Shown here: in pieces, positions 41,830-53,372 of the stretch | Layout of the letters: every line of letters begins with the position of its first letter | Numbering within the stretch: the first letter of the stretch is position 1 | Assembly (NCBI RefSeq): GCF_932276165.1 | Contig: NC_064004.1 | Coordinates: 1,250,001-1,314,000 of the forward strand | DNA from: Plutella xylostella | Lineage: Eukaryota > Arthropoda > Insecta > Lepidoptera > Plutellidae | Direction: 5' to 3' | Length of the DNA: 64,000 nucleotides | Made by a program: the position numbers and the translations under genes | The notes under the pieces: model-generated | Database searches by the model: none | Seen by the model: the letters and a program-made list of their open reading frames with translations, nothing else | Told to the model about the DNA's origin: nothing

Positions 41830-42040
41830 CTAGCTGTTCCCGCGCGCTTCGCTTCGCCTTAATAAGTTTTCCCGTGGGAATTCCGGGATAAAAAGTAGCC
41901 TATGTTCTTTCTCAGGGTCTAGACCGTATGTATACCAAATTTCATTCAAATCCGTTCAGTAGTTTTGGCGTGAAAGAGTAACAGACAGACAGACAGACAG
42001 ACAGACACAGTTACTTTCGCATTTATAATATTAGTTAGGA
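41830..42040 (-). mobile_element. Helitron-like element, copy 13
   Basis: CTAGCTGTTCCCGCGCGC at the left, TTAGTTAGGA at the right, six-unit CAGA run. Confidence 0.75.
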
Positions 42041-42780
42041 AGTAAGGATTATCAAACGGTAATACGGTAGCGTCAAACTAAACTAAACTTAAGATCACGA
42101 CAAAACATTCAGAAGTCGTGTCGCAGTCATAATGCAGTCCAGTGCCGGACATTTAGGTGCAAAGCAGAATTTCTCGTTCACCCGCCACATTTCTCTCAAC
42201 ACATTACCTGCCAAGTGACAGAATTAACACCGCCACCGCTCTTGCATACAGATTTTTCTTCACTGCAGTTGTCCGGTGTTGCCACTGTAAAAATATTTGC
42301 CGCTTTTAGGGGAAATTTTAATGAATTTTCGCTTGTGTTTTTTTTAAAGCCGATTGAAATTTTGAGAACATGTGAGTACTTAGTTTTGGATATAAGTTAC
42401 GTAGATTAAGTTTTTATATAGAACGTATGATGGATACCTACCTAATGAGACAATTAGTTAATTATGTCTATTGCTGAACTTTCTTTAAAATAACTTTCTT
42501 GGTATGTCACTTAGACCATACGAAAAACTTTGTATCGCGGTGAATGAAGTGGATATTTTCTCGTTGTCATTATGCACAGGAATATTTTGATAGAGTCGTA
42601 CTGTATATCAAGCGTATCGCTGTACTGACACAATCCACAATATGAACGACAAACTGATTAATTTAAAGTTAATATCCGTCAGTGTCCGTAGTCCGTAGTT
42701 TACTTCAGTGATCGAAACTGATCATTCTGCACGCGTCCGTGCTTCGAACGCACGTTAATTCATATATCTCGATTGCTGCT
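42041..42780. other. Gene-free stretch
   Basis: Nothing recognised. The small + strand frame at 42215-42409 has no features. Confidence 0.4.
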
Positions 42781-42781
42781 T

Positions 42782-42960
42782 CGGCAGCAGTCATTAAGCC
42801 TAGTGAGAGGCCTTCGGGCAGCTTGAAAACATCTGACAGTCGGGTTGCCCACTACATGACAACTCTCTCAGCACTAGCTTCCTTTTAAAACCTTTCCTTC
42901 ATTGGAAGCATATGCAGTGGGGACATCATGGATTATGATGATCATTTTTTGGTCGACAAT
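42782..42960 (+). mobile_element. RTE-type LINE 3' tail
   Basis: AGTGAGAGGCCTTCGGGCAG, GACAACTCTCTCAGCAC, TTCCTTCATTGGAAG and GCAGTGGGGACATCATGG, ending in a TGATGATCAT tail; matches 13660-13850. Confidence 0.6.
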
Positions 42961-42999
42961 TTATAAACTACAGTAAGTAAAGTAAAGTAAAGTAAGTAA

Positions 43000-43843
43000 A
43001 GTAAAATATGCTTTATTGCCAAAATAAAAATGACATGACATAATTTATTCTACATTACAACCAATTATGACTAAGTTACATTATACTATTTTAGTTAAAA
43101 CAAGTACTTCAATAAATTAAAATTTTCTTTTGGCAAATGGTGACATGCTCAGCATAAGTCGACGGAAAACTGGTTTTCGATCGACGCTGTTTTTCAGCAT
43201 GCCCCAGTGTGTTTATTTAATTTACCAGATCCTTACAGTCTAACAGAGGCGCCTTGTAAAGTAAACTACAAAACTAAAATAAGAATACAATTTCATGCAC
43301 TTATTTCATAATCTTAAAAAAAAAATAATAATAATAAAAATAAATAAATCGGTGAATATAAATTTTTATAAATAATCGGTGTGTAACTGAGAATTTTGAA
43401 TGAGTAGATAAGTATGAGTTAAATAATGTTTTGTGTATGTATCAGTGTTATATATATTATAGTTTTAAACAATGGAATTATATTATGCAAATTCGGTGCT
43501 TTATAATATGTGTTGAAGTTTGTGTGAGTGAATTTTGATGAAAGTGTGTATTTTACTGTAGGGATTGTATGCTAGATATTTAAAATTTTTTTTATTAATT
43601 ATTTAAAAAAAATATATTAAACTGAGATAAATTAATAAGATTGATTTGGGTAAGCACTATATTATTTTTGAATGATAGATATGTCATGGCGGTTTGGATA
43701 GGGGGTGGTATGTTATTCCAGATTTTAATTACAGCTCTGGCAACACTTTGAAAAAGCACGACGATTTCACAGAACAGTATTCTCACATCATTGGCGGCAA
43801 TCCAAGAACTGCGCACTGCGACGACACAGAGGCCGTATATCAC
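43000..43843 (-). pseudogene. LINE C-terminus and 3'UTR
   Basis: The - strand frame at 43595-43843 includes ARAVIKIWNNIPPPIQTAMT and YLSFKNNI, the conserved W-N-x-(I/L)-P ... F-K end of Jockey/CR1-type RT proteins. The left part to about 43000 fits its 3'UTR, ending in inverted CTTTATTGCC. RT domain absent. Confidence 0.5.
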
Positions 43844-44034
43844 ACTCTATCTACTCTGTGGTCAACGCTAGTCTGTTAATCGAATCGCAGGATATTCTGT
43901 GATTTATGACGTTTGTGCCGCGTGGTTTGCAATTTGCAACAATAGCAATAGCTGACGTTAACTTTCTTGATGATAGATGGCTAATCTTTATTGCTGACAA
44001 GGTTTTTTTATTCTTAATAGGTATCTAAATCTAA

Positions 44035-44206
44035 AGTCTGTTTTTTTATCTTAAAAATTGTCACATTCTGAACAGTTCATCAACAGTCGATTGTCCCACA
44101 AATGGTCCGCCAATAGAACGATACGTGACATTAATCGAGGGACAATCAACTGTTGATGAATGGTTCAGAATCATTCAATTTAGTATCTGAGATTAAAAAA
44201 CAGACT
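44035..44206. mobile_element. MITE, GTTCATCAACAGTCGATTGT core
   Basis: AGTCTGTTTTTTTATCT is inverted at the right (GATTAAAAAACAGACT). Inside, TTCTGAACAGTTCATCAACAG is inverted too. Related pieces at 16250-16310 and 20990-21045. Confidence 0.6.
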
Positions 44207-44703
44207 TTTTTCTAATATTTTTCTAATCTGTGGCGTTGCGATGATGTGGTGACAAACATTAGAAGGACAAAGGTTATGTTATTTAAGTATTTAAGTAAAT
44301 AACTGATGACCTGTCAGCCTACGGCAGATAAGGCCGCCCTTATTGTATTATAGATTTTTATTTATTTATTTATTTAAAATAACATAAGCAGTTCACACAA
44401 CAGACATAAAAGTGAATTTTACATAAATTTATATAGATTTTAAGTATTAAATGTTATTTTAAGTGTTTTATGTACAATAAAGTTATACTACTACTACTTA
44501 AGTAATACACCTTAGAGTAGAAAATAAAGCAGTTTAACTTATAATAATAATATCTAACCACCGTAGCAGCAAGGTGCACGGCTGTCGGGAATCGAACCCG
44601 AGACCCCGGTGTCGCCTCCAAGTAATTATAACTTGGCCGACTCGTCGATCAAATGCTAACTGGGTACCGTCGCGGGGAAAAGACTTTGGAGGTTCATTTA
44701 ATA

Positions 44704-44910
44704 CTAGCAGTTCCCGCGCGCTTCGCTTCGCCTTAAAAAGTTTTCCCGTGGGAATTCCGGGATAAAAAGTAGCCTAAGTTCTTTCTCAAGGTCTAGACCC
44801 TATGTGTACCAAATTTCATTCAAATCCGTTCAGTAGTTTTGGCGTGAAAGAGTAACAACCAGACAGACAGACAGACACAGTTACTTTAGCATTTATAATA
44901 TTAGTTAGGA
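44704..44910 (-). mobile_element. Helitron-like element, copy 14
   Basis: CTAGCAGTTCCCGCGCGC at the left, TTAGTTAGGA at the right. Confidence 0.75.
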
Positions 44911-45045
44911 TTAGCTATGGCAAAGCTTTTGACCCTCAAAGCATCAACTGGATTACTTAAGTATTTTTGCAGTATAAGCTAGGGACCTTAGGTACTCTTT
45001 GATGACAATCCGGCTATTCGCCAAACGTCTGTTTTTTGTCCGTAA

Positions 45046-45537
45046 TAAAGCATGCAATACCGCAATACCGGTATTCGTAATACCGGTATCAGGGACAAAA
45101 TTCACGCTTTTTTCAATACCGGTATTGAAAGTTAATACCGGTATTGAAGTAATACCGGAATCGGACTTTTTTAGGCTATAATAAAGCGATTAAGATAAAG
45201 TATTCCTATGTACTGTGAAAGCGCACTTGTTTCCAACCGTTTGATGCAGTTTGTTTTATCTACTGTTGTCCATGCGTAAACAGACACTGGATGTAAAAAT
45301 AATAATTTATTGTAAAATTTAAACTCTAATACTCAATTCTCGTAAAAATCTATAACAAAATACTGAATTTCATCGCTTTTTCTCGTTTTATTTTGACCTA
45401 TACGACCTTTAATCACAATATATGCCATTTATTACAAGGAAATCTAATACCGGTATTAATACCGGAATCCCGGTGTTGAGTTGCAATACCGGAACTCAAT
45501 ACCGGTATTCAAAATAGTTCCGGTATTGCATGCCCTA
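45046..45537. mobile_element. 492-bp hAT-like element, many AATACCGGTATT sites
   Basis: Ends TAAAGCATGCAATACCG and CGGTATTGCATGCCCTA are inverted. GTCCGTAA is duplicated exactly at 45038-45045 and 45538-45545; an 8-bp duplication is the hAT signature. About eight AATACCGGTATT or half-site motifs crowd both subterminal regions and none lie in the AT-rich middle, as expected for transposase-binding repeats. No coding capacity. Confidence 0.88.
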
Positions 45538-45937
45538 GTCCGTAAGGGAGCGTTAAGCGTCTACTGGCTATCGGTTCGTACTTATACTAAACAGATTAAG
45601 TATCATCAATGTATGAAGAAACGGCGTCGGCAATGCCGATGAAGTAGACGCACTTGTGTGAATTTATATAAGTTCTTACTAAGAATCCACTACCTCCAAG
45701 AGCAGAACATTCTGCCTTACTGATCCCTATCTGTGTGATGATGATGATGATAGTAATTTTATGTATGTATTTATGTATGTGTGTAATGTATTTATTTAGG
45801 TATCATGTGTATATTTATATTGTATAGATAGGTATATATTAAGATATTAATATTTCGGTTAAGTACTCAATATAAACCATCTTCTTTCTTCAAAGCCTTA
45901 AGCACTACCAATCACTTTTTCAACATCACCAAAGGTT

Positions 45938-46020
45938 AACTGGTAGAAAATGCTGCTAGCATTAAGTTCGCCTTTGTACCAATTTACTTTGTGCAATAAA
46001 GAATTTAATAATAATAAGAA
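45938..46020 (+). mobile_element. LINE 3' tail, CAATAAAG type
   Basis: ACTGGTAGAAAATGCTGCTAGC, TTCGCCTTTGTACC, TTGTGCAATAAAGAATTTAA then AATAATAAG; same family as 25214-25300. Confidence 0.6.
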
Positions 46021-46094
46021 TAATGAATGCGATGCGTCCGTTGCGTACGATGATGATAGGTAGACGCTAATCTTTAGTGGTATTTATTACGATA

Positions 46095-46304
46095 CTAGCT
46101 GTTCCCGTGAGCTTCGCTTCGCCTTAAAAAGTTTTCCCGTGGGAATTTCGGGATAAAAAGTAGCCTATGTTCTTTCTCAGGGTCTAGACCATATGTGTAC
46201 CAAGTTTCATTCAAATCTGTTCAGTAGTTTTGGCGTGAAAGAGTAACAGACAGACAGACAGACAGACACAGTTACTTTCGCATTTATAATATAAAATAGT
46301 AAGG
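46095..46304 (-). mobile_element. Helitron-like element, copy 15
   Basis: CTAGCTGTTCCCGTGAGC at the left; the 5' end is slightly altered (TATAAAATAGTAAGGA). Confidence 0.7.
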
Positions 46305-46480
46305 ATTCTACTTTGGTTTAAACCACTATTGCTAGCGTCTGTACCTACGTACAACAGACTGAAATTAATAGTTAAAACTAAACTACTCAGACTGAAGCGT
46401 TTAGTCAAATACTGTAAGAACGTACTGTGAAAGTGTAAATGGTTTTTAGAGTTCCGTAGTGTTTTAAACTTAACCGTTCT
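46305..46480 (+). repeat. Direct repeat unit, also at 48195-48365
   Basis: AAACCACTATTGCTAGCGTC to TTTTAAACTTAACCG occurs in both places with few differences, 1.9 kb apart. Function unknown; likely part of a mobile element. Confidence 0.6.
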
Positions 46481-46489
46481 ACCTAATTC

Positions 46490-46670
46490 AAAATCAAAAT
46501 CAAAAATATTTATTTAAACACCTTAGATGAATTTAAATGAGTAAGTACAATATTATGAAATTAAATTGGAAGTGTGTGAGTTAGTAAATTTACGAGTTTT
46601 GGTGGCTTCCACACTAGGCTCGGCCTGTGTCGTGGATGCCGGTGTACCGGTTATAAAAGGTATAATATTA
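46490..46670 (-). mobile_element. LINE 3' tail, inverted
   Basis: AAATCAAAATCAAAAATATT at the left is an inverted simple tail; GGTGGCTTCCACACTAGGCT inside. No coding part. Confidence 0.45.
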
Positions 46671-46688
46671 ACAAATTATTTGAAACTA

Positions 46689-46893
46689 TCCTAAATAATG
46701 TTATAAATGCGAAAGTAACTGTCTGTCTGTCTGTTACTCTTTCACGCCAAAACTACTGAACGGATTTGAATGAAATTTGGTAAGTATACATAATTATGGT
46801 CTAGACCCTGAGAAAGAACATATGCTACTTTTTTATCCCGGAAATCCCACGGGATTTTTTTTAAGGTGAAGCGAAGCTCGCGGGAACAGCTAG
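46689..46893 (+). mobile_element. Helitron-like element, copy 16
   Basis: TCCTAAATAATGTTATAAAT start, GGGAACAGCTAG end before T; a few indels. Confidence 0.7.
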
Positions 46894-47018
46894 TTATGTA
46901 TAACCTTTGAATTAGTTAGGATTTTACGGTATAAGCTAGGTTACATTAGGTACTCTGTCCAGTATCGTATTTGATCTCACCTATATCGCATGAAGTGGAC
47001 GTACATTTGTGAATTTAT

Positions 47019-47118
47019 ACAGGGTGTTGCAAAATTGGTATACTAAGCCGAAACCTACATGTGCAGCATGGTATATCTAAGCCCAAAACTGAAATCAGAA
47101 TTTGGAAATTCACGAAAA
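47019..47118. mobile_element. Left arm of CAGGGTGTTGCAAAA foldback MITE
   Basis: Matches the left arm of 39429-39692 up to the GAATTTGGAAATTC region; the right arm is lost. Confidence 0.65.
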
Positions 47119-47163
47119 ATACCTACTTAATCTGACATAATTTTACTCATAAAAATAATCAGA

Positions 47164-47821
47164 GGATCTTGTGACTGTCCCTCGTTACTTAGAAAAATCA
47201 ATATTAATGTACCCGCGCGCAAATTTAGGAATAATAAAGTATTTTTCGTTCCTTCTGTTAGTACCAACTACAGAAAGAATTCATATATTCTTAGGGCGTG
47301 CAGCACTTTTAATAATCTGTCTAGGGAAACTGATTTAGATATCTTTTGTAGTGGCATCGATTCGTTAAAGAAATACGTTATTAGAACTTTCGTGGCATCC
47401 ATTCAACAGTAACATTTACTTAATTTTATTTAATATATTTGTGTAGGTAAACCGAAATATAAAATCTACCAATAGCCGTAGTGGTTTACAGACCCGATTA
47501 TTTACATAATTGTAGTCATAGCATATAACTTCTAGAGCATCTTACCTTTATAATATTTTTTTTTTTTCTTACTTTTTCTCATAACGTGACGTTGTTTTTA
47601 ACCTACGTTAGTAGGTACTTACGTAGCTTTTAATTTGTAACGTAGGTATGTGTTTGTGCAAACTTTGTCATAAACTACGCTCTCCTACTTAGTACCTATA
47701 TTTGTAATTATATGTGAAAGCTTGTTATTAACTCATATGATACCTAATATAATGTTTATATCTCTGTACTTAAAGTTGTTAGCTTTCCAAATAAAATAAA
47801 ATAAAAATAAAATAAAAAAAA
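47164..47821 (+). pseudogene. 5'-truncated LINE: RT C-terminus, 3'UTR and tail
   Basis: An open frame from 47164 to the TAA at 47410-47412 reads GSCDCPSLLRKINI, VPARKFRNN, FFVPSVSTNYRKNSYILRAC and LDIFCSGIDSLKKYVIRTF. This is the typical last ~80 residues of Jockey/CR1-type LINE proteins (CP-x-LL, VP-x-R, TNY-x-x-NS, DIF). A 380-bp 3'UTR follows and ends in an AAATAAAATAAAA tail, so it is a classic truncated insertion with both coding end and tail. Confidence 0.7.
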
Positions 47822-47873
47822 TTAATGCATTGCGTACTATGCCGTATAAAGGTGTACGCGAGTCTTTAGCAAT

Positions 47874-48145
47874 TACAGTCGTCGAAATAATATAATAGGC
47901 CCGTTTGGACAGCAGCTACAAAAATTTGGTATTTACTCTTGATTTACTCGATGAAATACATAAAAAGACACATAATATGGCTTATAATTAAACGGCTGAA
48001 ACAAAAAAGAACTTTTGAAGCACCAAAAGTTACTAATTAGATTAATTAATTGATTAGATTTTTCATGATTTAGGTTTGACACCAGCTGTCATCCCATACA
48101 TTTTGGAGCTGTCCAAACGGGCCTATTATTATATTTCGACTAGTG
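47874..48145. mobile_element. MITE, GTCGTCGAAATATAATAGGC family, copy 1
   Basis: Left ACAGTCGTCGAAATAATATA then AGGCCCGTTTGGACAGC; right GAGCTGTCCAAACGGGCCTA. Shared core TTTATGATTTAGGTTTGACA-like. Copies 2 and 3 at 53373-53630 and 56531-56785. Confidence 0.72.
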
Positions 48146-48433
48146 TAGAGTTCAAAATAAGGTAGGAACTAGGTATTTTACCTTAAAGGTTAAACCACTA
48201 TTGCTAGCGTCTGTACCTACATACAGCAGACTGAAATTAATAGTTAAAACTAAACTACTCAGACTGAAGCGTTTAGTCAAATACTGTAAGAACTTACTGT
48301 ACAAGTTTAAATGGTTTTTAGAGTACCGTAGTGTTTTAAACTTAACCGTACTACCTAATTATTGGAAACCTTGGGATATTCCCGAAAAAAAAATTCTAAG
48401 TACGTGTAAACAACCATTTTTTGTATGAAAAAG

Positions 48434-48538
48434 CATCTTTTTTTGGTTATATCCCAAGGTCATTATAACAAAAGTTGTTCAGAATGAAGAGCTCTATAAC
48501 ATACTTCCGGATATGCACATATGAAAGACTCATCCTGT
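48434..48538. mobile_element. Right arm of the 28660-type foldback MITE
   Basis: TATATCCCAAGGTCATTATA through ACATACTTCCGGATATGCAC to ATCCTGTA; left arm missing. Confidence 0.65.
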
Positions 48539-48540
48539 AT

Positions 48541-48736
48541 AGTTATCCCCTATTACAATCGACCCCGACCCAAGAGACCCCGTGTCGGCAAACGGCGTGT
48601 CGGTCGCCCCCCAACCCGTTGGTCTGATGATCTGCGGAAGGTAGCGGGAAGCCGCTGGATGCAGATGGCGGGTGACCGTTTGGGGTGTCGATCGTTAGGA
48701 GAGGCCTATGTCCAACAGTGGACTACGGAAGGCTGA
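48541..48736 (+). pseudogene. RTE-type LINE C-terminal end
   Basis: Reads RVGKRRVGRPPTRWSDDLRK, VAGSRWMQMAGDRLGCR, SLGEAYVQQWTTEG and a stop. The GRPP-x-RW-x-DD ... W-x-x-x-A-x-DR pattern is the conserved C-terminus of RTE-clade proteins. It directly follows the MITE arm at 48538. No RT domain. Confidence 0.78.
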
Positions 48737-48795
48737 GAGAGAGATTACAATCGAAAAGATGTAAAGAGGCTTCAAAAACCTCATACTTAAATATA

Positions 48796-49010
48796 ATGGT
48801 CCCGGGTTCGATTCCCGGCTGGGGCAGATATTTGTTTAAAACACAGATATTTGTTCTCGGGTCTTGGATGTGCCCGTAAAATGGCAATAGGCCCGCCCCC
48901 TATTACATTGGGACTAACATAACACTCTGGCGAAAAGTGGGTGCAGCAATGCACCTCTGCCTACCCCGCAAGGGAGTACATTAGTACAAGGCGTGAGTGC
49001 GTGTGCGTGT
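48796..49010 (+). mobile_element. SINE family B, 5'-truncated
   Basis: Starts inside the head at TGGTCCCGGGTTCGATTCCC, so the A box is lost. TTAAATATA occurs on both sides (48787-48795 and about 49012-49020). One extra A in GTTTAAAACAC. Confidence 0.78.
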
Positions 49011-49068
49011 TTTAAATATATCTAATTTGGATTTAGACCTTAATGGCGAGTTGCAGAAAGGAACTTTA

Positions 49069-49215
49069 GTGCCAATTTCTCCATTCTCGGTTAGAGCATA
49101 ACCAGGGAGTAGTGGTTGACTTTTGACACATCTGTCATGAATTTTATATGGAGATGACGTTTAATTTATAAATCAATCCCTGTCGGTTAGATAACCGACT
49201 ATGGAGAAATTGGCA
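49069..49215. mobile_element. MITE, GTGCCAATTTCTCC family, complete
   Basis: Same ends and length as 35442-35589; it is inserted at the left end of a GAGTTGCAGAAAGGAACTTT-type element (49045-49066). Confidence 0.75.
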
Positions 49216-49302
49216 CTAATCTAACGTCTTCCATGGCAGTCACATTACAGTAATCGGATTAAAAAAAACTAACTTTTACGTCAACAACTTCCAATATAAT
49301 AT

Positions 49303-49334
<32 letters not shown>

Positions 49335-49472
49335 TAAAATATCCATTGTGTTTTGTAATCTGAGTCGTGAGCACAAGTTTCGATCCTCCGTATACGTTGC
49401 GTATCGTCAACTGTCACTGTCAAAATGTAAGACAAAGTTGGTTCCAAAAGTGACATTTGTTTTTTCCATAGG

Positions 49473-49592
49473 TTTAGGTGGAATTTCACCAAACGCTAAA
49501 CGTATTTAGTAGCCTGTCATACGTCTGTCAGTTAGTACAAAATGTATTCAAAATTTGATTTAAATACGTTTAGCGTTTGGTAAAAGTGACCC
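49473..49592. mobile_element. MITE, CCAAACGCTAAACGTATTTA family, second copy
   Basis: Same ends as 16093-16220 with a shorter middle. Confidence 0.65.
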
Positions 49593-50090
49593 TTCGTGTA
49601 GATTCGAAAATTGTATCGAATCCTGTGCTCGCTGCACTGATATTATTATACCCTGAACGTAGGTATACTGCATTCATTCACACTTGGCATAACAGGTAAA
49701 CAATCTTTGTATGTCTTTTTAATCAAAATAGGTATTATTAAACAAATAAACCATGGCTTAAATAAATGTTTTTATTGCGAAATAAATAATTTTTGCCAGT
49801 AAGCAGTTACTTAAGTATATATCCATTACTTATTTTGTTTCATTTTAAAAACATGGTAACTAAGTAACAAAATTTGGTAAATCAGTCTTCGATATAAATA
49901 ATTTTTGCCAGTAAGCAGTTACTTAAGTAGGTATATATCCATTGCTTATTTTGTTTCATTTTAAAAACTAGTTAGTAGTTCTTAAATAAATAAAAAAACC
50001 ACTAAATTTGTTTCCCTTTTGTGCCGAGTATGAATGAATGCAGTTTATACGAGCTGTATGACGCAATATTTTGCATCTACTTAAGCTGCG
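49593..50090. other. Gene-free stretch with a short direct repeat
   Basis: ATAAATAATTTTTGCCAGTA plus about 50 following bases occurs twice (about 49781 and 49897), a direct repeat of roughly 75 bp. Otherwise unrecognised. Confidence 0.5.
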
Positions 50091-50094
50091 TACA

Positions 50095-50202
50095 GACCGG
50101 CCAAACGAACGCCAACGAACGGGTTTCGTTGACCTTCGTTGCTGCAATCTGCCCTGTATTATGTATGATAAATATCCATCGTTGGGGCGGTCTGTACGCA
50201 GC
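50095..50202. mobile_element. 108-bp MITE, GCTGCGTACAGACCG ends, TTAA target
   Basis: Inverted ends GCTGCGTACAGACCG and CGGTCTGTACGCAGC; TTAA on both sides (50091-50094, 50203-50206), as for piggyBac-like elements, though that assignment is an inference. Confidence 0.78.
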
Positions 50203-50206
50203 TTAA

Positions 50207-51461
50207 TCTTGTTTCCCTACGTTTTTGTCAATGATATCACTCAGCCATTAGTTCGTGTGTCGGATTGGTCCGTGCCCGCGCAAACACGTCACAGATTAAC
50301 GAAAAAGCATCTGTCAAACGGACTGACACATTCATAGTCTGTGAAAAAGCTTAACTTTATTTCAATGTTCCCATAGTTAAATGTAGGGAAAGGTGTCCAA
50401 AGTTGTACTTATTTAAAAAAAAACTGTTTATTTCAAGAAAATAAGTATTTTTTGATTTACAAGATCCAATGACTTAATCTACTTACTAGGTGAGATTATA
50501 ATAGCCTTAGATTGGTGTTTGGTTTTCTTTTGGTGTTGTGCGGGCACTTCTTTCGGTTGCAAAGTTAGCTTTGACGGACTATTTATGTATGTCTTTTAGA
50601 CGAAATTTCTACTGTACTGATACATACATATTTATTCTGAGGTCATAAGCCGTAAGGCCGAATGTCGACCTCTTTTGTGTGCAGTACTCAATAAATACTG
50701 GCCGGTGATAAATTAGTTTTAGCAATGGCCGCGCAACGGGAGCTTTAAAAAAAAGAACATTCAGAATTCGCAAATTGAATTTCGCTTTATTTTTTTCGTG
50801 AATATTGAATGATTAGCTTGCTGTAAAAGACCGGCATAATATTATTATTAATGTTATTCTCTGGGCTACTTTAATTCACTGTAAACAGTAGAGGGAATAC
50901 ATTGTATAATTATGTTCCTAAATACCTAGTCTATTTTTAACAAGCAAATACTGAAATTGCTTTACTGCGTTGCTATTGGTAAATGACTCATAATATTAAT
51001 ATCGGAAATGTGCAAAAGGCTCAAGTATTTACTCGTTTGTTAAAAAAATTACTAAGTATACTTATATACATACATTATATTATAGTATGTTTACAGGGTG
51101 TTAGTATATTGTAATCCGAAAACAGGTTCGTAAGTCTAAACAACTTTTGTCCAACAAATTTTACAAATGCGTGAAAAATTTTGCGTTCTAAACTCATATA
51201 AAACCTGGTTCTTATTTTTTCTTCTACGGTTTTGTACCTATACCTACAGATGAAACTTAGAACACCTCTCTTTTCCAGTCCAATTTAACGGCAGCGCCAT
51301 TCCTTCTCGTTCCAAAACAACAAAAAAAAAACAACGGAATTAAGAATCGAATGCAATCAAAATCGAATTAACGTTTCGATTGCAGGAATTGATTCTGTGC
51401 GTGGAGGTAGGCGGGTAATAGTTCTGTCAGTAAGTACTTTACTTTTTTTTACCTGTAGCCG
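50207..51461. other. Gene-free stretch
   Basis: A left MITE end CAGGGTGTTAGTATATTG is at about 51095. Nothing else recognised. Confidence 0.4.
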
Positions 51462-51827
51462 CTACACGGGTTCGTTATCGACGTCGATAAACATAATAAT
51501 ATAATAATAATAATATGTGGGGATATCTCACACACGGTCATCCGACCCCAAGCTAGGCAGAACCTGTGTTATGGGTGTCGGACAACTGATATATCTACAC
51601 AAATACATAGATAGATACATACTAAATATAAATATCAACAACCAAGACCCGAGTACAAATATCTGTCTATAAACAAATATTTGCCCCAGCCGGGAATCGA
51701 ACCCGGGACCTTCGGCATAGCAGTCAGGGTCACTAACCACTACGCCATTCAGCCGTCTGCACATATTTAAGTAACACGAATCGCGATATTGCGAAAGTTT
51801 ATCTACGTCGATAACAAACTCGTGTAG
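51462..51827. mobile_element. MITE with CTACACGRGTTYGTTATCGA ends, SINE inside
   Basis: Left CTACACGGGTTCGTTATCGA then CGTCGATAAAC; right GTTTATCTACGTCGATAAC, AAACTCGTGTAG. A full-length family A SINE lies inside (51498-51757). Confidence 0.72.
51498..51757 (-). mobile_element. SINE family A, full length
   Basis: Tail at the left (AATAATATGTGGGGATATCTC), head with B box and ACTAACCACTACGCCATTC at the right. Confidence 0.8.
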
Positions 51828-52181
51828 AGGCAGGTGACTGCGGTATCGTCAAAAAAAAGGTTAAAAATACAAAATTAAAAATGTGTTCATCAGTAAAAAG
51901 GCGGCCTTAATGCAGTTGTAATCTTAAGATAACCTTTGATATCAAGAGTCACAGTCTTTTATTGTGACAGGTGAAAGATGGTTGATTTAATTAATTTATT
52001 TTTTTTACTTTGCTGTTGATTCTACTACAAAGTCATCATTGCTGTACTCTATGTATAAAGTACCTACATACATCTTAACTTAAGTCTTGAGTCACACTCC
52101 GAGTATCCCACAGAACTTTCTGCACTACGAATAACCATAAACAATAATTCACAGACTAATAGAGCACTCCCACTTCAAGCA
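51828..52181. other. Gene-free stretch
   Basis: Nothing recognised. Confidence 0.4.
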
Positions 52182-52737
52182 TTTAGATTAACAATATACG
52201 AACAAGACAGAGTGTAAGATGGTTGACGGCCGAATGATGTAGTGGTTAGTGACCCTGACTACTGAGCCGAAGGTCCCGGGTTCGAATCCCGGCTGTGGCA
52301 GATATTTGTTTAAACACAGATATTTGTTCAAGGGGCTTGGATGTGCCCGTAAAATGGCAATAGCGGGCCTATTACCCTATTACATTGAGACTAACTTAAA
52401 CACTGGCGAAATGCGGGTGCAGCAATGCACTTCTGCCTAACCCGCAAGGGAGTACATTAGTGTGTACAAGGTGTGAGTGTTTGTATGAACAAGATGGAGT
52501 GTAAGTGCAAAATGAACATCTCTGCAAATAACTGAAATAACACCCCACTTCTTTCTACCTCTGAGCTACTATTTTGAATAAGTTCGGTTAGAAAATTTGT
52601 GACTTTATTCTTTGGAACAATCGTTGTCATTAGATTGAACTTAAAACCGTTTGGCAGTACTTAAACAAAATGCGTACAATTTTTTTGTTATTTTTTATGT
52701 ATGTGACATACCATCTTGGTTGTATTGTTAATCTAAG
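52182..52737. mobile_element. MITE, CTTAGATTAACAATAT family, SINE inside
   Basis: Left TTTAGATTAACAATATACGA, right TTGTATTGTTAATCTAAGG. A diverged family B SINE is at about 52205-52480 (+), with worn A and B boxes. Confidence 0.68.
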
Positions 52738-52872
52738 GCCACTACAAACATTTAGTGATGTGCATGTTCATGGGTAATTGTCGACTACTAATAATCGTAA
52801 ATCGTAAAGTCAATTCGATTCGATCAACCGATCACTCATTTGGGGCAGTAAAAAGTTACGGCCCGGTATTAA

Positions 52873-53130
52873 GCCGGGTCCAGACTAGTGTAACGTGAAA
52901 TGAAATGAAGTGAAATGTAACATTACGTGTAATTTAGCGTCAAGAGTGTGGACGGCAGGCGAACTCAACCAAACGAGCACTGCGCGCGCTCTTGTGTTCG
53001 CGCGAAAAACCGACAGCCGATGGAGCAGCCGCGAGCGTTACATGTAATGCTCGTTGTGACGTCCACACCTAGAATTCGTGTTACATTACACGGTAAATTA
53101 CATTACACGTTACACTCGTCTGGACTCGGC
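52873..53130. mobile_element. 258-bp MITE, GCCGGGTCCAGAC ends, TTAA target
   Basis: Ends GCCGGGTCCAGAC and GTCTGGACTCGGC; inside, TGTAACGTG-type text is mirrored as CACGTTACA. TTAA on both sides (52869-52872, 53131-53134). Confidence 0.75.
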
Positions 53131-53372
53131 TTAAAGCTAAGGTATTAAAATGGTAATACGAGCATAAGGGATGGGGAAATGCCGAATGTCGATGTATGAA
53201 ATACGACGGAAAGGTTTATGCGTTTTGTTTTGACGTTTAATCAGAAATGTACATACATACATACATACCTGCATTGAACGATACAAAAAGTCTGAAATGT
53301 GAATGAAATAACCTTTGAAGGCAAAAAGCAAAGGCAATAATAATTGTTACATACATATTCTGTAGATTAGGC

